Shown in pieces: positions 10,595-22,872 of a stretch of DNA of 64,000 nucleotides. The notes under the pieces were generated by a model. The model was given only the letters and a program-made list of their open reading frames with translations, had not been told where the DNA came from and did no database searches. A program made the position numbers and the translations under genes. This DNA is from Guyanagaster necrorhizus (taxonomy: Eukaryota; Basidiomycota; Agaricomycetes; Agaricales; Physalacriaceae). The stretch is from contig NW_025064947.1 in the NCBI RefSeq assembly GCF_019112545.1, forward strand, positions 1-64,000. The letters are read 5' to 3'. The number at the start of each line of letters is the position of its first letter. The first letter of the stretch is position 1.

Positions 10595-13391
10595 ATGGCT
10601 ATGATATGATATCAGTAACGGTTGATCTATGAATGGTTTCATGGTATGCTCACAACAAGCAGCTGCTACCGGAAGATGCTACAGGCGTGATGATGGCGCC
10701 GGAAACGGGGAACATTCTACACACAGAAAGAAACATCTCGTCAGCAGGTTGCAGCACGTGTGATATAGTAAATATTCTACCTTAGGAAAATAGTCGAAGA
10801 TGTTGAGAAACAATCAGACGGTACCACGATTTGAAACATCGTCGATATTGCAGCCGTTAGAAGCCACAATCTTCCCGGAAAGTAGTGGATACAAGCAGAC
10901 GATCACATATTGGTTCATCTGAAATCGTGAATCAGCATTTGACAAGACCTCAACAGATGAAACTTTGCCACGCGTGATACTGCTCTCTGTCCATATAAGG
11001 AGGGAGCCTATTGACTTGTTCATCGTTCATTTTTCGTTTCGCAACGATCACACCCCCGGCTTTGTGCTTGCTGATCGGAGATATGCTATCTGTTTGCTTT
11101 GGTGAATTCATTACTGATAATCAGGTAGTCGCGCCGTTCCAGCAACGAGACGGAAAAAAATCTCCTGTAGTCCCAGTCTGTTGGAAATCTAGGAAGGTAA
11201 GGGAATAAGTAGGCCGGACTGTGTAAGCCACGTACTGCGACCTACGACAATAGCTCAGTTACAATGTACGTGCTTCATGTCATTCAAAAGATGATGGTTC
11301 CATAGTTTGTCCAGAATATATAGAGTGCGGAGAATCGCATCTTCCAGCACGATCGTGCATCATTTTGATATGCGATAAGAGGCTGTTCATTGATTGTGTC
11401 ATTCCTTGACATGACTCACGCACGGCCAACGAAGATTTCACCGGAAGATTGATTTACATGTATAATCAAAACCTTAGATTTTAATGGAACAGAAATAGTC
11501 AGGTAACATCATTCGTACGCAAAATGAGGACCTACGAAAACAGCGCCGAAAAAAAAGCCACAATCATGAAAATGAATGGGTGATGCACACATTGACGAGT
11601 TCCCAATAGATTTGCTGCTGAAAGTTTTCTGTTCGAGCATGAAGTATCATGGATACGTGTGGATTGCATCTATGACTCTTTTCGGAAGGAAATCATTCCG
11701 ATTCGGATGTATTGGGGACAGAAGAGAACGGCTCACTGGAATCCATCTGATTCACCTCTGGAGTCTGAATTTATCGATGGACATGTAAAATGGAGATAAA
11801 CGTTATACTATGCGTTACGAGCGAGTCGGAGTAACAGGAACAGGAAGTAGTAAAGCCGGGTGCTAGTAATGCATCAAAAAGAGAGACGCCTTACATCATG
11901 TGCTCTGAGCCTGCCACCGGCAGTCACCGCCGGCCGTTAGCTCCGATACTATAATCACTTCCACGCACTTCTGCCTGAACGACTTAGCCTGCACCGCCTG
12001 ATAAAATGCAAGCGACGGTGGAAGATAGTATTCCACGCCAGGTCTACCTTTGCAGACGAGGCTGCGACATGTAAGTCATTTATCATTTATGACCTTTGAT
12101 GCTACAGCGCTTGCACTTCCTGTCATTGGGGGGGGGTTACCATTAATATCTATTACCATAGCTGGGGGATATGGACACGTAAGTCATTGTGCAGATGTAA
12201 TCCTCGATGGTGATGACTGGATACCCGTCTCGAGTCCAAGGAAAACAATGTTTATCTAAGGGTTACCGTTGTACGCTGTATGGAGATCGAATCAAGGTGA
12301 GGTGAATCACATTTGGACCAAAAAAGTGAATCAGAAGGGGCGTAATTTTCCAAGAGAGAATTATCCGAGCATGTATTTGTATTGAATAGAATGTGAGGTC
12401 CGCAAGCGCCGACGCTGATCATTCAGATGGACGTAACTAGTACGGACTTCGTTGTCGGCGCAACTAAGGCATCTTACAAGATGGTGTCGCTGCATATCAG
12501 TTTCAAATCAAAGAAACTACCACCCAAGCATCTGATTACTCACGAACGTTTCACGAGGCTGGGAAATTGCTCAGTCTATGTTATTAAGATGGTTTTGGGA
12601 ACAAAACACGCGGTTTAATCATCGCTTAATGAGGTAGCCTCAGTCTTGCGAACTTATTAGCATAGCGATGGACTAAGGAACAACGCTAACCGATCAAGAG
12701 AGATCTCTACGACTGGTCTTCTCCCGAAAAGAGGATCTTAGTACACAATAAGCTATACGTTTAGAACCAGGCAAAAACATCCACTTCCACCCAGCATAAT
12801 AACAATAGATGTGGTATCCTCTTCTTCCTCTCGCGTTGGACCGCACTTTCGAAGTCCTTGATGGAAACGCTTTTGGCACCGTTGTCTCAGCGAACGGTCC
12901 AAAATATGCAGCCAATCGGAATCTGCGGACGTTGCGCCATGCTAAATGACCTCAGTTCCAGCCAAGAACTGCACAATAATATGATCGAAGGAAGAAAAGG
13001 ACGAGGACTCATTCGAACTTTGAATCTGATTTAACCTGTTATATTCATACGAACCTGCCGCGGGCGTGAATCAGTAACGCTAAGACAATGAACTGCATAT
13101 CAGATCTCAGTCGCGGCTCCTCTTGAGAGCTGTTATACGTGATACGCGCCTCTTTTACCAGGCAATGTAGGAAACAGGAAGAAGCGGAGAGACAAGAGAC
13201 TTTTCTGCAATGATAAATATGAGGATGGATTAGGATCTGGATATCAGTTTACTCATTCCTGTGTTTCCTAGTCAGCGATACATTACTATTCGGAAAGCGG
13301 ATAGACCTATTGGTGGACAATGCACGGAGTTTACCGACATTCATGAAAATTTAGCTCACTTCCATCCAATAACAATACTAAATGGAATTAG
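10595..13391. other. Gene-poor stretch, nothing firmly recognised
   Basis: About 2.8 kb with only short frames (for example 11576-11788, 12427-12618). A start-like ATG at 12006 is followed by intron-like GTAAGT...ACAG at about 12071-12107, but the exons do not extend into a credible protein. CpG content is normal here, so this is not the eroded-repeat type of sequence found further right. Confidence 0.3.
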
Positions 13392-13766
13392 GTGGTCCAT
13401 TGGAACAATGACTCGAACGTACGCAGACCTGAAATTTACAGCCATGGCTGCAGGTTACCAGCCCAAGTTGTTTATTTGCGCACGCAAGACACTTCGCCAG
13501 GGCATGAAAGACTTGCCCATGCATGGAACGAAGGATCAAGATGGCCTTGTCGTTGGCCGTATGCCAAAGAGTACTGCAAAGATTTGGAATGTGGAATGGA
13601 GGCCTGGAATATCATTTCTCGAATGAAAGAAATAGATTCAGGAGAAACAAAGACCGAGAACGACTCGGTTTCCGCAGAACAACACAAGATGCCCTCATCA
13701 GAGAGAAGAACGGTTATACAAAGCCGACAAATGCACTTGAGTCGTGACAGCGGTCCAAAAAATTAA
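13392..13766 (+). pseudogene. Coding remnant, Trp/Cys-rich, family unknown
   Basis: One plus-strand frame is open for about 125 codons with protein-like content (RWPYAKEYCKDLECGM). It has no ATG at its beginning and runs out of phase with an open frame at 13261-13626. It may be the last exon or a frameshifted remnant of a larger gene truncated by the repeat block starting near 14.09 kb. Function cannot be assigned. Confidence 0.25.
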
Positions 13767-14089
13767 TAGTACGGACGTCACAGGGGCGGGTTCCAAACAA
13801 TAGAATGAGAATGGACGAGATGGGACCGTATTGTCCGTTCCCGGGCGTTTCCTCGAAGGAAAAAAATGTTCCTTGCGTAGTTTGGCATAATAATCCTTCT
13901 GACGGGGCATCATGGCGCTTACCGTAATCATCATTGGTGAACCTCGGTACAAAACGAGATCTTGGAGAGGGGCATACTTTGGGCAGTTTCTGGAGCAAAG
14001 CATTAAGCTGTGTTCCTCGCATGCAGAAAGAGAACAGTACGCGATGGCTTCATCGACATTAACTTCTAATTAAAATCTATCCTGAGCTC

Positions 14090-14982
14090 CATTGTCTTCG
14101 TTATCTTCCCCACAAACCTATTTCTGCAAGTCAAATCCATTTATTTAATGAGACTCAAGTCCTGTGTTAGCTTTCAATGCTTCATGTGATACTCAAATCA
14201 CTCAGAAATGATATCAATATAGGTTTATTCTCTCATCTGAAGTTACAAACTAAACTCAGAGGCTAGAGCACAAGGACATCATAACAATAGGGGTCAGAAA
14301 CTTGTATACTACTCTTACCCTATGGTATTTAACTATTCTACAGTAGCATAATTTCATACAAACTAATATAATATTATTAACATGTAGAATTCCTTCTCAG
14401 AGTTCTACATGAGTCATTCCTGCACATGTCACAGTTTGACTCACATGTTCTGCTCTGACTCAAAATCAGATCCACTGTTTTCAAGTGACTTGACATTAGT
14501 TAGCTCACTCACATGTCTCTTTGTCTTTCTTATCTCCTCAGAGTAATTAGACCACATGTGGTATCTGTTCTAGACTGCCAGATTTATCTCTCATGATTGT
14601 CACTCTATCTCATCCTTATATCTCTCAGCCAACTGTCCAAATATTTGTGTTTACATTGCTGCACATTATTTATCTGGTCTAGAGCATGTCTCTTAGTGCA
14701 TCAATGCTTATGCATCATCAGTCAATGTGATGTCAAGTTCTGATCAAAGTCCCAATCATAGTTTGATTGTATTCTTTTGATTATTAGTGTGCATCTCTGT
14801 GCTTGTATCAGTGTATTTAGTGCCAAGTGCTAGGACTTCACATGCAGCATGATCCTGCTGGTATCATTCTGTTGCTAAGTCATGCACTCTACCAATTGTC
14901 ACTCAAGCCAGGTATAATAACAAGTCTTGTTCCATTATGTGCTAGTTGTATCATCTCTTGCATGTATAGTAGACATGAATAC
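14090..14982. repeat. CpG-free, AT-rich eroded repeat, left flank of the gypsy insertion
   Basis: From about 14,100 to 15,000 I find no CG dinucleotide by eye, whereas the sequence to the left has them regularly. TG, CA, TCA and TGA are abundant, the signature of methylated-C decay. No coding content is recognisable. The same kind of sequence resumes at 23418 on the other side of the retrotransposon, so the element inserted into an already repetitive layer. Confidence 0.6.
14978..14982. repeat. Target-site duplication AATAC (left)
   Basis: The five bases directly before the left LTR are AATAC and recur directly after the right LTR at 23418-23422. This marks the exact ends of the insertion. 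Confidence 0.9.
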
Positions 14983-15527
14983 TGTTAAGCCCAAACTCCA
15001 TGTGACTATCAACACGTGATAAACAGTTCAGAACCTCGCACTTCAGGTTAGACTGACTGAGTTCACTGATGTGATGATAGAGAGTGTGGTTCAAAGCAGT
15101 TGCAAGTCGCTCGAGATTGGATGGTGAAGAATAAACTTTAGCTCAAAGCTGGGGTATTACAGCAAGAGCTACACTACTTATATACTGTTCTGGTATCGTA
15201 CTATAAATAAATGTTCACAAAAGATGACTCCTGCTGCTGCTGCTGTTACTGCTGTGGTTACTCAGCTCTCTACAAAGTCTATTGTCCTGCTGTGTGCTGT
15301 TACTGCTGTGCCGCAGTTGGAGAACAAAAAGAGTATTGTCTCTCTTTTTACAGCACACAGCAGTGCAGTAGAACCAAGACCGACTGGGTTGCTGACTAAG
15401 CTTTCCCACAGTTCTAAGCACTGGTCCTAAGCACCCGTCCTAAGTGCCAGTCCTAGATGCCCTGACTAAGCAAAGATAGGGGTCATCCCTGAGGAAAAAG
15501 AAAAAGAAAATAGGAAAAATTGTAACA
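14983..15527 (-). repeat. Gypsy 3' LTR (545 bp)
   Basis: Ends are TGTTA and TAACA. It contains a CTG-rich tract (about 15229-15260) and a GAATAAACTTTAGCT core (about 15130) that also occurs in the two 460-bp solo LTRs. Short open frames in this LTR come from the CTG tract and are not genes. Confidence 0.93.
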
Positions 15528-15541
15528 TTACCCCCTCCTTA
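15528..15541 (-). promoter_or_regulatory. Polypurine tract of the gypsy element
   Basis: On the minus strand AAGGAGGGGGTAA lies immediately before the 3' LTR, the expected position and composition for the plus-strand primer of reverse transcription. Confidence 0.7.
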
Positions 15542-15636
15542 AGACCATCGTCCCGATGGTTAATTTAGGGATAAGTCTTCTGGTCCATGGAGTCCTCCAT
15601 GGCTTTGCTGGTTGGTATGTGTTGAACATTGGCCTG

Positions 15637-18600
15637 CTACAGGTTGCCTGTAGACTTGTCACTTGGATGGGGTTCATTGCTTCTCGCTGTATGTCCCATT
15701 GACATCCTGTTGTTTCGCAGTTCGTATTCATGGATGGTCTCCTCTGTGTCCATATAATTTTCATTGACCCATTGGTTTGATTTGGGTCCATAGCCTTTCC
15801 AGCTGACTAGGTAGTCAACAGTTGTTTTCATGCCTCTGCCTTGTGCTCTAACCCTTCATGTCTTGTGGTTTAGCACTTCATCAATTTCATAATGTTCTTC
15901 ATCGTCGATGAGTTCTGGTGGCGGTGGAGGTGGTTGTTCTTGATTTGGAAAGGCCAGTGCGATATATGGCGTTAATAATGTCTCATTGAAGACATTATGA
16001 ACTTTCCAAGTTGCTGGTAACTGCAACTTGTATGTGGAGTTGCCGATCTTGGCCATGACTTTGAACGGTCCTGTTCGTTTGTCCGCCAGCTTCTGTTTTG
16101 GACATGGCAAGTGAAGGTTTGTTGTATCCAGCCAAACCTTGTCATTGACTGAATACTCATGGGCTGGTCAACAGTGTTTGTCATACTGCTTTTTCATTGT
16201 CGCGGCGGCCTTTTCAAGGGCTGTCTTCGTTTCTTCATGGATTTTTGCCATTGTGGTTGCAAAATCCGATGATGCCGGGGTTGTTGTATGTACCCATCCA
16301 GTTTCTGCTACTGGTGGGTTCCTTCTGTAATTGACAAAGAATGAGGTCTTCCCTGTCACCGAATGGATTCTGTTGTTGTGCTGGAATGCTGCCAAGGCCA
16401 GCCATTCCGTCCAGTCATCTTGTCAGTAGTTGATGAAAAGTTGAAGATACTTTTCAATTTCTTGATTGGCCTGTTCTGTTTGGCCATCTGTTTGTGGGTG
16501 ATATGCTGTCAAGGCATTCCTTTTGATGTTGAGGAGTCGGTACAAATCATCCAAGAATTTGGAGATGAATTGTGGTCCTCTGTCTGAAATCACTACTTGA
16601 GGCATGCCATACTTTGCATAAACCTCATCATGTAGTATCTTTGCCCATCCCTTGGATGTCAATTCTGTTGAGCAGGTGATCAGAATGATCGCCTTCGAGA
16701 AGCGATTGACTATGATGATGATGGCATCATAGCTGTCACTTTTGGGAAGTCTGGTTATCATATCCACCGAAATGTGGGTCCATGGTGATGAAGAGACCTC
16801 ATTCAGGTGGAGTGGTGCTGCTCGTGGTTGAGTTGAGGATTTGCCCCATTGGCAAACCTTGCAAGCCTTGACATATCAGGTGATATCTTGGTCCATCTTG
16901 GGCCACCAGTATTCCTTCAAGACTAACTCCTTTGTTTTTGTGATCCCAGGATGTCTGGTGGTCGCATGATTGTGGCAGATGGTGATGGTATCACCATGAA
17001 GCTTTTGATCTCTTGGGATGTAGATCCGTCCATCGTAGCGGATCAATCCCCCTTCTTTCTTCAGCCCCCGCTCATGATTGAGTGATGGGGCAATTCTTTG
17101 ATCCCACTTGTGGGGATCCCAGGTAGCACTCTTGATGCGCTCATGCACTTCCTCCTCAGTGGGCATTATCATTGCCTGGAAATGTTCCGGTCATAACAAT
17201 ATGACCCCTTCGTTGTCGGCTCCTCCTTGGTCATGGTCCGCCCTGTGGCTGAGGAAGTCAGCCTTCTTGTTTGCTACACCAGCTTTATGGTGCAGTGTGT
17301 ATTCATATTTGGATAGTTCCATTACGCATTGCACTTGTTGGCGATTCAGTTTCTGTGGGAGTCAGAAATATCAGAGGTTCTGATGATCCATCCAGATTTC
17401 GAAGGTCTGGACCACTCCAATGAGATAATGTCACCACTCAGAGAGTGTGAGCATTATGGCAAGGAGTTCCTTGTCGTATATTTCGTAGTTGCATTCTGTC
17501 ACTGTTAATGCTTTGGACATGAATGCAATGGGTTGCCATTTGCCATCTTGTTCCTGGGAAAGTACTGCTCCGATGGCTCCTTTGCTTGAGCTGGCCTCTA
17601 CTCAGAATTTCCCTTTTTGACTTGGTATGGCCAGGATGATGTCTTCAGCCAATTGGCATTTAAGATCATTAAACGCTGATTGCTGTGAGAACCCTTAATT
17701 CTATGGTGCATTTCCGGTTAATTGCGTCATGGGTGAGACTATTTTGCTGTAGTCTCAGATGAATTGGCGATAGAAGTTGGTGAATCCTAGGAATGATTGC
17801 AGTTCCTTCTTCTTCGTCAGTTCCAGCCATTCAGTTACCCTGGCTACTTTGATGGGGTCCATCCTGATGGCTCCTTCACTGATAATGACTCCAAGGTACT
17901 CGGTCTCGAGTACCTCGAATTCACACTTTTCTGCCTTGAGGAAAAGGTGGTGTTTCCTCATCAACTCTAGTACCTGTCGTACTAGCTGTCGATGTTCTTC
18001 CTTGGTCTTGGACATGATGAGAATGTTGTCCAAATAGATTGTAACTTTCCCTGTGGCAATGAGATCTTTGAAGATGTCATTCATCATCCACTGGAAAGTC
18101 ACCGGCAAGTTTGTGAGACTGAAAAACATTACCATCGGTTCGAACAAACCACAGTTTGTCTGAAAAGCAGCCTTCCATTCGTCTCCTTCTTTGATGTGCA
18201 TGTTGTTGTACCCCCACCAAACATCCAGTTTGGTGTAGTACTTCACGCCTCGGAGTTTGTCCATCAACTCCGAAATTAAAGGAAGTGGATAACAATTTTT
18301 GATCATCATTTCATTGAGCTTCCAATAATCCTGTACTGGTCGGAGTTTGCCATCCTTGTTTTTGACAAAGAACAAGGGAGACGCCATTGGTGATTTCAAT
18401 GGTCGAATCCTTCCACTGGACAAGTTCTCCTCAAGAAACTTGTCCAACTCCTGCTGCTCGTTGTTGCTAAGTGGATAAGTTTTGCAATCCAAATTAGTGT
18501 TGGTGTTGGGGATTAATTCAATTGTGTGGTCCCAGGGCTTTGGATTGGGTAATTCATCAAAACTTTCTTTTTCGAATAAGTCCTGATAATCCCTTGCCCA

Positions 18601-19689
18601 TTCCGGCACCATTTCTTCGAATGTCTTTTCTTCCTTCTCTGCATTGGCCTTCGCCACCAAGTTGTTTGCATGATGTATGGCTCAAATATTGATGGCCCTT
18701 TGCAGATCCACAGTGAGAATTGTCTCCCCATCCTCGATTTCTTCATCCCACTGGTCTTCGGGATCTTCATCTGGTAGTTTGAATGGAATCTTTTGACATC
18801 GGCACCTAGCAAAAATGATGCATCCGGTCTTCCAGTTGATGAGCGGATTGTGTCGGATCAACCAATCATGACCAAGGAAGACTTCCTTGGTCCCTAATTC
18901 AGTTACTGCCAAGTCGATTCATTCGGAATGATCTCCGATGGTGAGCCTAAGCTCAACATATTCGGTGATCGAACTGGCTTGGTTCTTTGTTCCGTCTGCA
19001 TTGTAGACTGGAATTGGTGCCACCATGGCTTGGGTTGGCAGCTTGTGCTTGTTGACAAAAGCATGGTTAATGGAACTCCCAGTGCACCCACTATCAACTA
19101 GTGCAGTGACTTTGTGAGCACTTCAAGATGTTAACGTCTCGATTTGAGCTTCGATCACTAGATCTTGTCCTGAAGCCTTGGATTGCCAGATGAACTTCCT
19201 CGGTCCATGTGGTTTGTCGAGCCATTCTAGGGCTCGACATCATTCAGCTGATCGCATTCCAGTGATCATGTCATCAATTACTTCTTCAGCTCGGGTCCTG
19301 TGTACCCAATTCTTGAGTATGGCCTTTGCTGCTTCTTCACTCCTTGCATCCTTGATGGCTCGCCAAGTCCATTCGGTGTCAAATGGTTTGAGCCATCCAG
19401 TGGGATCTGTTTTCCTTGTTTGGTTTGCCTGTTCTGGAAGTTTAGTTTGGCAAACTTTTGATGAAGACACACCTTTGGGGCTCACTGCCCCTCTTCAGCC
19501 CTTCTTTGGCGCTTGAGTTGTCATAGGTGGTTCTTTAGGTGATTCTTTGTCCTGAGTAATGGGGTCGGGTATATTCGAATGCACACACAATTTAGACATG
19601 AGGGTTATTTCTAAAGAAAAATTGTCAGTCTGTCCAGCAGTTGATGACCCATTGCTCTTGTCCTTGGCTGAGCTAGTGGAATCACTCAC
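15637..19689 (-). pseudogene. pol: Gypsy pol: protease, RT, RNase H, integrase, chromodomain (interrupted by stops)
   Basis: All parts are in one minus-strand frame. Protease has DSGCTGSSIN near 19090. RT (18660-17755) keeps the fingers/palm pattern but the catalytic box reads YLDN instead of YxDD (Asn codon 18025-18027). RNase H spans about 17600-17390. Integrase spans 17172-16170 with an HHCC finger (HNHATTRHPG, then CKVC) and the DDE core (SVDM, ISDRGPQF, and the Glu in NQEIEKYL). A chromodomain with YLVSWKGY lies at about 15870-15700 and would target insertion to heterochromatin. I count 17 in-frame stops, 15 of them TGA. Pol begins one base back relative to gag's end, a -1 arrangement. 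The product would not be functional. Confidence 0.9.
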
Positions 19690-22658
19690 TGCTCGGCCTT
19701 GCCTTTTCCCTCCTCGGGTTCATCGTTTCTGAGGTCCTGTTCCTCCTTCATGAGTTCTGTGATCTGTGCCCAGATATCTTCCCTTGTGCGCTTGTTCTTG
19801 TTCTGTGGACAGTCTCGTGCTATGTGGTCCGGCTGGCCACAATTAAAGCACTTCCCCTCCTTTTGGAGGCAATCCACATCAATATGCTTACCCTTTCCAG
19901 TACTTGGGCCCTTCCCAGTTTGCTTCCCATTGTTTTGGGAAGTTGGGACTGAGCTGCCAGGCCTGGCAGACATGGTCACATGGGGTTTTGAGGGCTTCAG
20001 GCCCTGTTCCTGGTACCTGTGCTGTCCCCACAGGTTTGTTGCCTTGGCCTTCTGTTGCTGTTGCTCTTGCCACATTAGGATGATTCTGGCCTTCCATTCA
20101 TCATAGCTGATTGGTATGCTGTGTCCAAGATCTGAAATGGTCTTCAAGTAGTGGGGTGGCAGTCCCAGCTTCATATACTCGACCATTCGTCCTGAGTTGA
20201 CTATGTCCTCTCAGACTCCAGTGAGTTTTCCGAGGTGTTCCAACTCATCAAAGTAGTCGGGTGCCGCCTTGTCGCCCATCTTGTACTCCTTCATCTTGGC
20301 CTTGTGTACTTCTCGTATGGCAGGATCTGTGAACTTGTCATGGATCATCTGCTTTAGTACTGGCCATGAGGAGAATCAATGATGTTGTCATGTGGTTGAC
20401 CAGAAGGTTGGAGCCAGCAGTACCCACCATACTTTTGCCTTGTCCTGGAAGTAGGTGGTGGCATAGTTTACTTTGTATATGTCAAGGAGGAAATATGAGG
20501 CAAACACCTGGAAATATTGGTCGCAGTCTAGAAGAAAATGGTCAATATCATCTGATGCCCCTCTAAAAGGAAGGGGGTCCCACCCAAAATTTGGCTTGAC
20601 ATTTAATACATGCACCTTCAGATCGAGAGGCGACATTGGATTCAGGGGTTTCCCCCCAGGGGGACCAACCCAATCTGTAGGGGGCCTTGGAAAGGAATGT
20701 AAGGATCCATCATTGGCGATGGGGCTTCTTGGCATTGGTGGTCCTTCCTTTCATACGATCTGCCCATCTTTGATAGTCCATCCCTGTGCTATTGCTTCGG
20801 GATCGTCCTTCTTTTGATTGGCAGAGACTGATCCACTGCCTTTGGCTTCATTGAGCAGCGGTTGCCCTCCCAATAGTTGGCTTCCTGTGCCGGTCCAGGG
20901 GTTCGGGTGATAAATTCTTGGCTGTCCATTGGATCGGGCTAGCCAAGATGCCATACTATGGATGGCTGAGGTGGTGACCGAATATCTTGAGGTCGCTGAT
21001 CAGACTGAGGATGCCATGTATGCCGACTTGTTCGGCATCATACTTGGGGTCCACAGCATTGGGGCCTCTTGCTTGCCAAACCTTGGCCGATATGGTGGCA
21101 TCGCCATCATCTGGTAATGTAAGAACCGCTGGTTGAAATTAAAAATAGCACACTCCATTGTGGCATACTGTAAAATTTCCTCCTTCTCAACCTGATCAGC
21201 GGTGGTGTACCTTCGTCCCAGGGACAATCGTAGCCAGTGATCATCCTGCTATAACTCAGCTACCTGCTCCTGGTATAGCTGAATAAACTCCTCTTCCTGT
21301 GCCTCTTGTTCCTGACGTTTCTTCTCCTGTTCTTGACACACTGTTATACTGACAATACTTCCCCACTCAAGGATGGGGTCCACCCAGCTGTCTTGGTCCT
21401 CCCTCTCAGCCTTGTCGTCCCCTTCAGCTCCCTTGTCAGTGGTCCCCTCAAGGAGGGAACTGTCTTGCTGGCCAAAGGTTTCTGGGGTGGGTAGGCTGGG
21501 GCTGAGTACTTGACTCGGCATCATCAGGTCTGGGTCAAGGAGTAGGCTCCCTGTCGGGCTGCTCTTCTTCATCTTCTGCTGCCAGCGCCATTGCTCTGTG
21601 ATACCGGCAGAAGTTTCGGTAGAAGTGTGGACAAAGAAAGAGGGCAGTGATTGGCCTGTTGAGGTCCCTTTTGAGATCCCCAGTGGGATCAATATGTTTA
21701 TCGTCGCCGCTGATTGTTCCCCGCTCTGATGGTATCCCATTTCCCCAGATGGGGATATCGTCAGTTTCAGTGATGGTATCGGTCCCATATGATAATGGGC
21801 GGTCATTGTCGAGGAGTGTCAGCTCCCTGTGGTGGTAGTCGTCGGCATGGATGACTCTGGCAGCTGACCCTGTCCAAGGGTCAAGCTCATTGGTGGGAGT
21901 GGCAGGTTCCTGGAATGGGGAGTCGGTAGTGCTGATTATGATGGTATGCTGTCAGCTGGTCTGGCGGCCAGTCCATGTCTGTCCCTCAAGGAACTCGGCA
22001 AGGGACTGGGGGGCTGGTTGTATTGTGTTTGATACCACTGGATCACATCACGGTATGTGTGAGGCTCCTCCCCTTCCTTGTTCCAGTCTACTGGCTGCTC
22101 TTGACACTTCTTGCCAGTATCGGATCTTGTCTCTGTTGGTGTCATCAAAGAAGGAATCAGGACTACTGACCCTTGTTCCCCTTCTGCTGCTTCTTGTTGA
22201 TGAGGCATGTCAGGGTTGATGCCTGTTGGTACTTCTGGGGCTTGGAGCCATCCGAATGGCATCCAAGGAGTCTCTCACCCGGTGCCCAATTCCAGACTGG
22301 GCAATGGTAGTTCTTGACACAGAGATGCTGTGCTTGGGGGAGGGGATGGGGGTGTCAGGTCGGGTTCGTCGAAACCCTGTAGCCCAAGGGTTTTCAGGGT
22401 TTCGGACGATTGCTGATGGGGGTCTTGGGGGATACTCGTGTTGCCGCTGCTGCTGCTCCTCTTCCCTAGGACGTTCCTGATTCGAGCTCTCAGGCCTGTC
22501 TTCTGGTTTGGTTTCCTTGGGGTGTCAGAAGGAGTTTCAGACAGAGGCAGGGATGTCATGGAGGGGAAGGTCTGGCATGACATTTCGAAGGATTCTGCAG
22601 ATACGTTGGAACTCTTGGTAATGTTGATTAGCCCAAGCGGTAATAGATTGGCATCCAC
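19686..22658 (-). pseudogene. gag: Gypsy gag with CCHC zinc knuckle (interrupted)
   Basis: Successive minus-strand open pieces (22658-22275, 22262-21936, 21806-21249, 20735-20388, 20186-19686) lie in one frame broken by stops. The 5' half is Pro/Glu/Gln-rich and low-complexity. The capsid-like core lies about 20735-20100 (for example FRGASDDIDHFLLDCDQYF). The C-terminal nucleocapsid has one CX2CX4HX4C knuckle, CFNCGQPDHIARDC, at about 19810-19850. The frame ends at TGA 19688-19686, overlapping pol by a few bases. A separate reading frame with a membrane segment overlaps the 5' end. Confidence 0.8.
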
Positions 22659-22770
22659 AGCACAGCTGTATGATCACCAACAAACCGATCAGTGTTCCAA
22701 TGATAGAAGCTAAGAGTTCGAAGAACTCGTGGGTGAAGTTTGGATCGGATGGATTTAGAGCAGGGGGCAT
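22537..22770 (-). CDS. Small hydrophobic reading frame at the 5' end of the gypsy element (77 aa)
   Basis: It begins with a true ATG at 22770, about 100 bp inside the 5' LTR, and contains one predicted membrane helix (ELLASIIGTLIGLLVIIQL, residues about 19-38) followed by a basic, Cys-containing region. It overlaps gag in a different frame; moving by one base would join it to gag just where the gag frame becomes proline-rich. Either it was the N terminus of Gag and an indel has separated it, or it is a distinct small membrane protein. Gag of Ty3/gypsy elements usually has no membrane helix. Confidence 0.5.
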   Translation of the reverse strand: MPPALNPSDPNFTHEFFELLASIIGTLIGLLVIIQLCCGCQSITAWANQHYQEFQRICRILRNVMPDLPLHDIPASV

Positions 22771-22872
22771 TCAGTTTCTTGTCCAGAGGATCAAGAAGAG
22801 GTTGATGGAAAGCATTCAGTTCTTTTAGCCTTTTAGGCTTTAAAGAGGGGAAGCTAGAAGCTTCAAGCTAAT
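22771..22872 (-). promoter_or_regulatory. Leader of the gypsy element, primer-binding region
   Basis: Reading the minus strand, the base after the 5' LTR starts ATTAGCTTGAAGCTTCTAGC. It lacks the TGG that matches the CCA end of tRNAs, but AGCTTGAAGCTT is nearly self-complementary. Self-priming is therefore possible; this is inference. Confidence 0.35.

Noticed and set aside
15211..15430. Cys-rich short reading frames on both strands of each LTR (also 23101-23320)
   Set aside because: They are translations of a CTG-rich tract inside the LTR, are duplicated with it, and appear on both strands.
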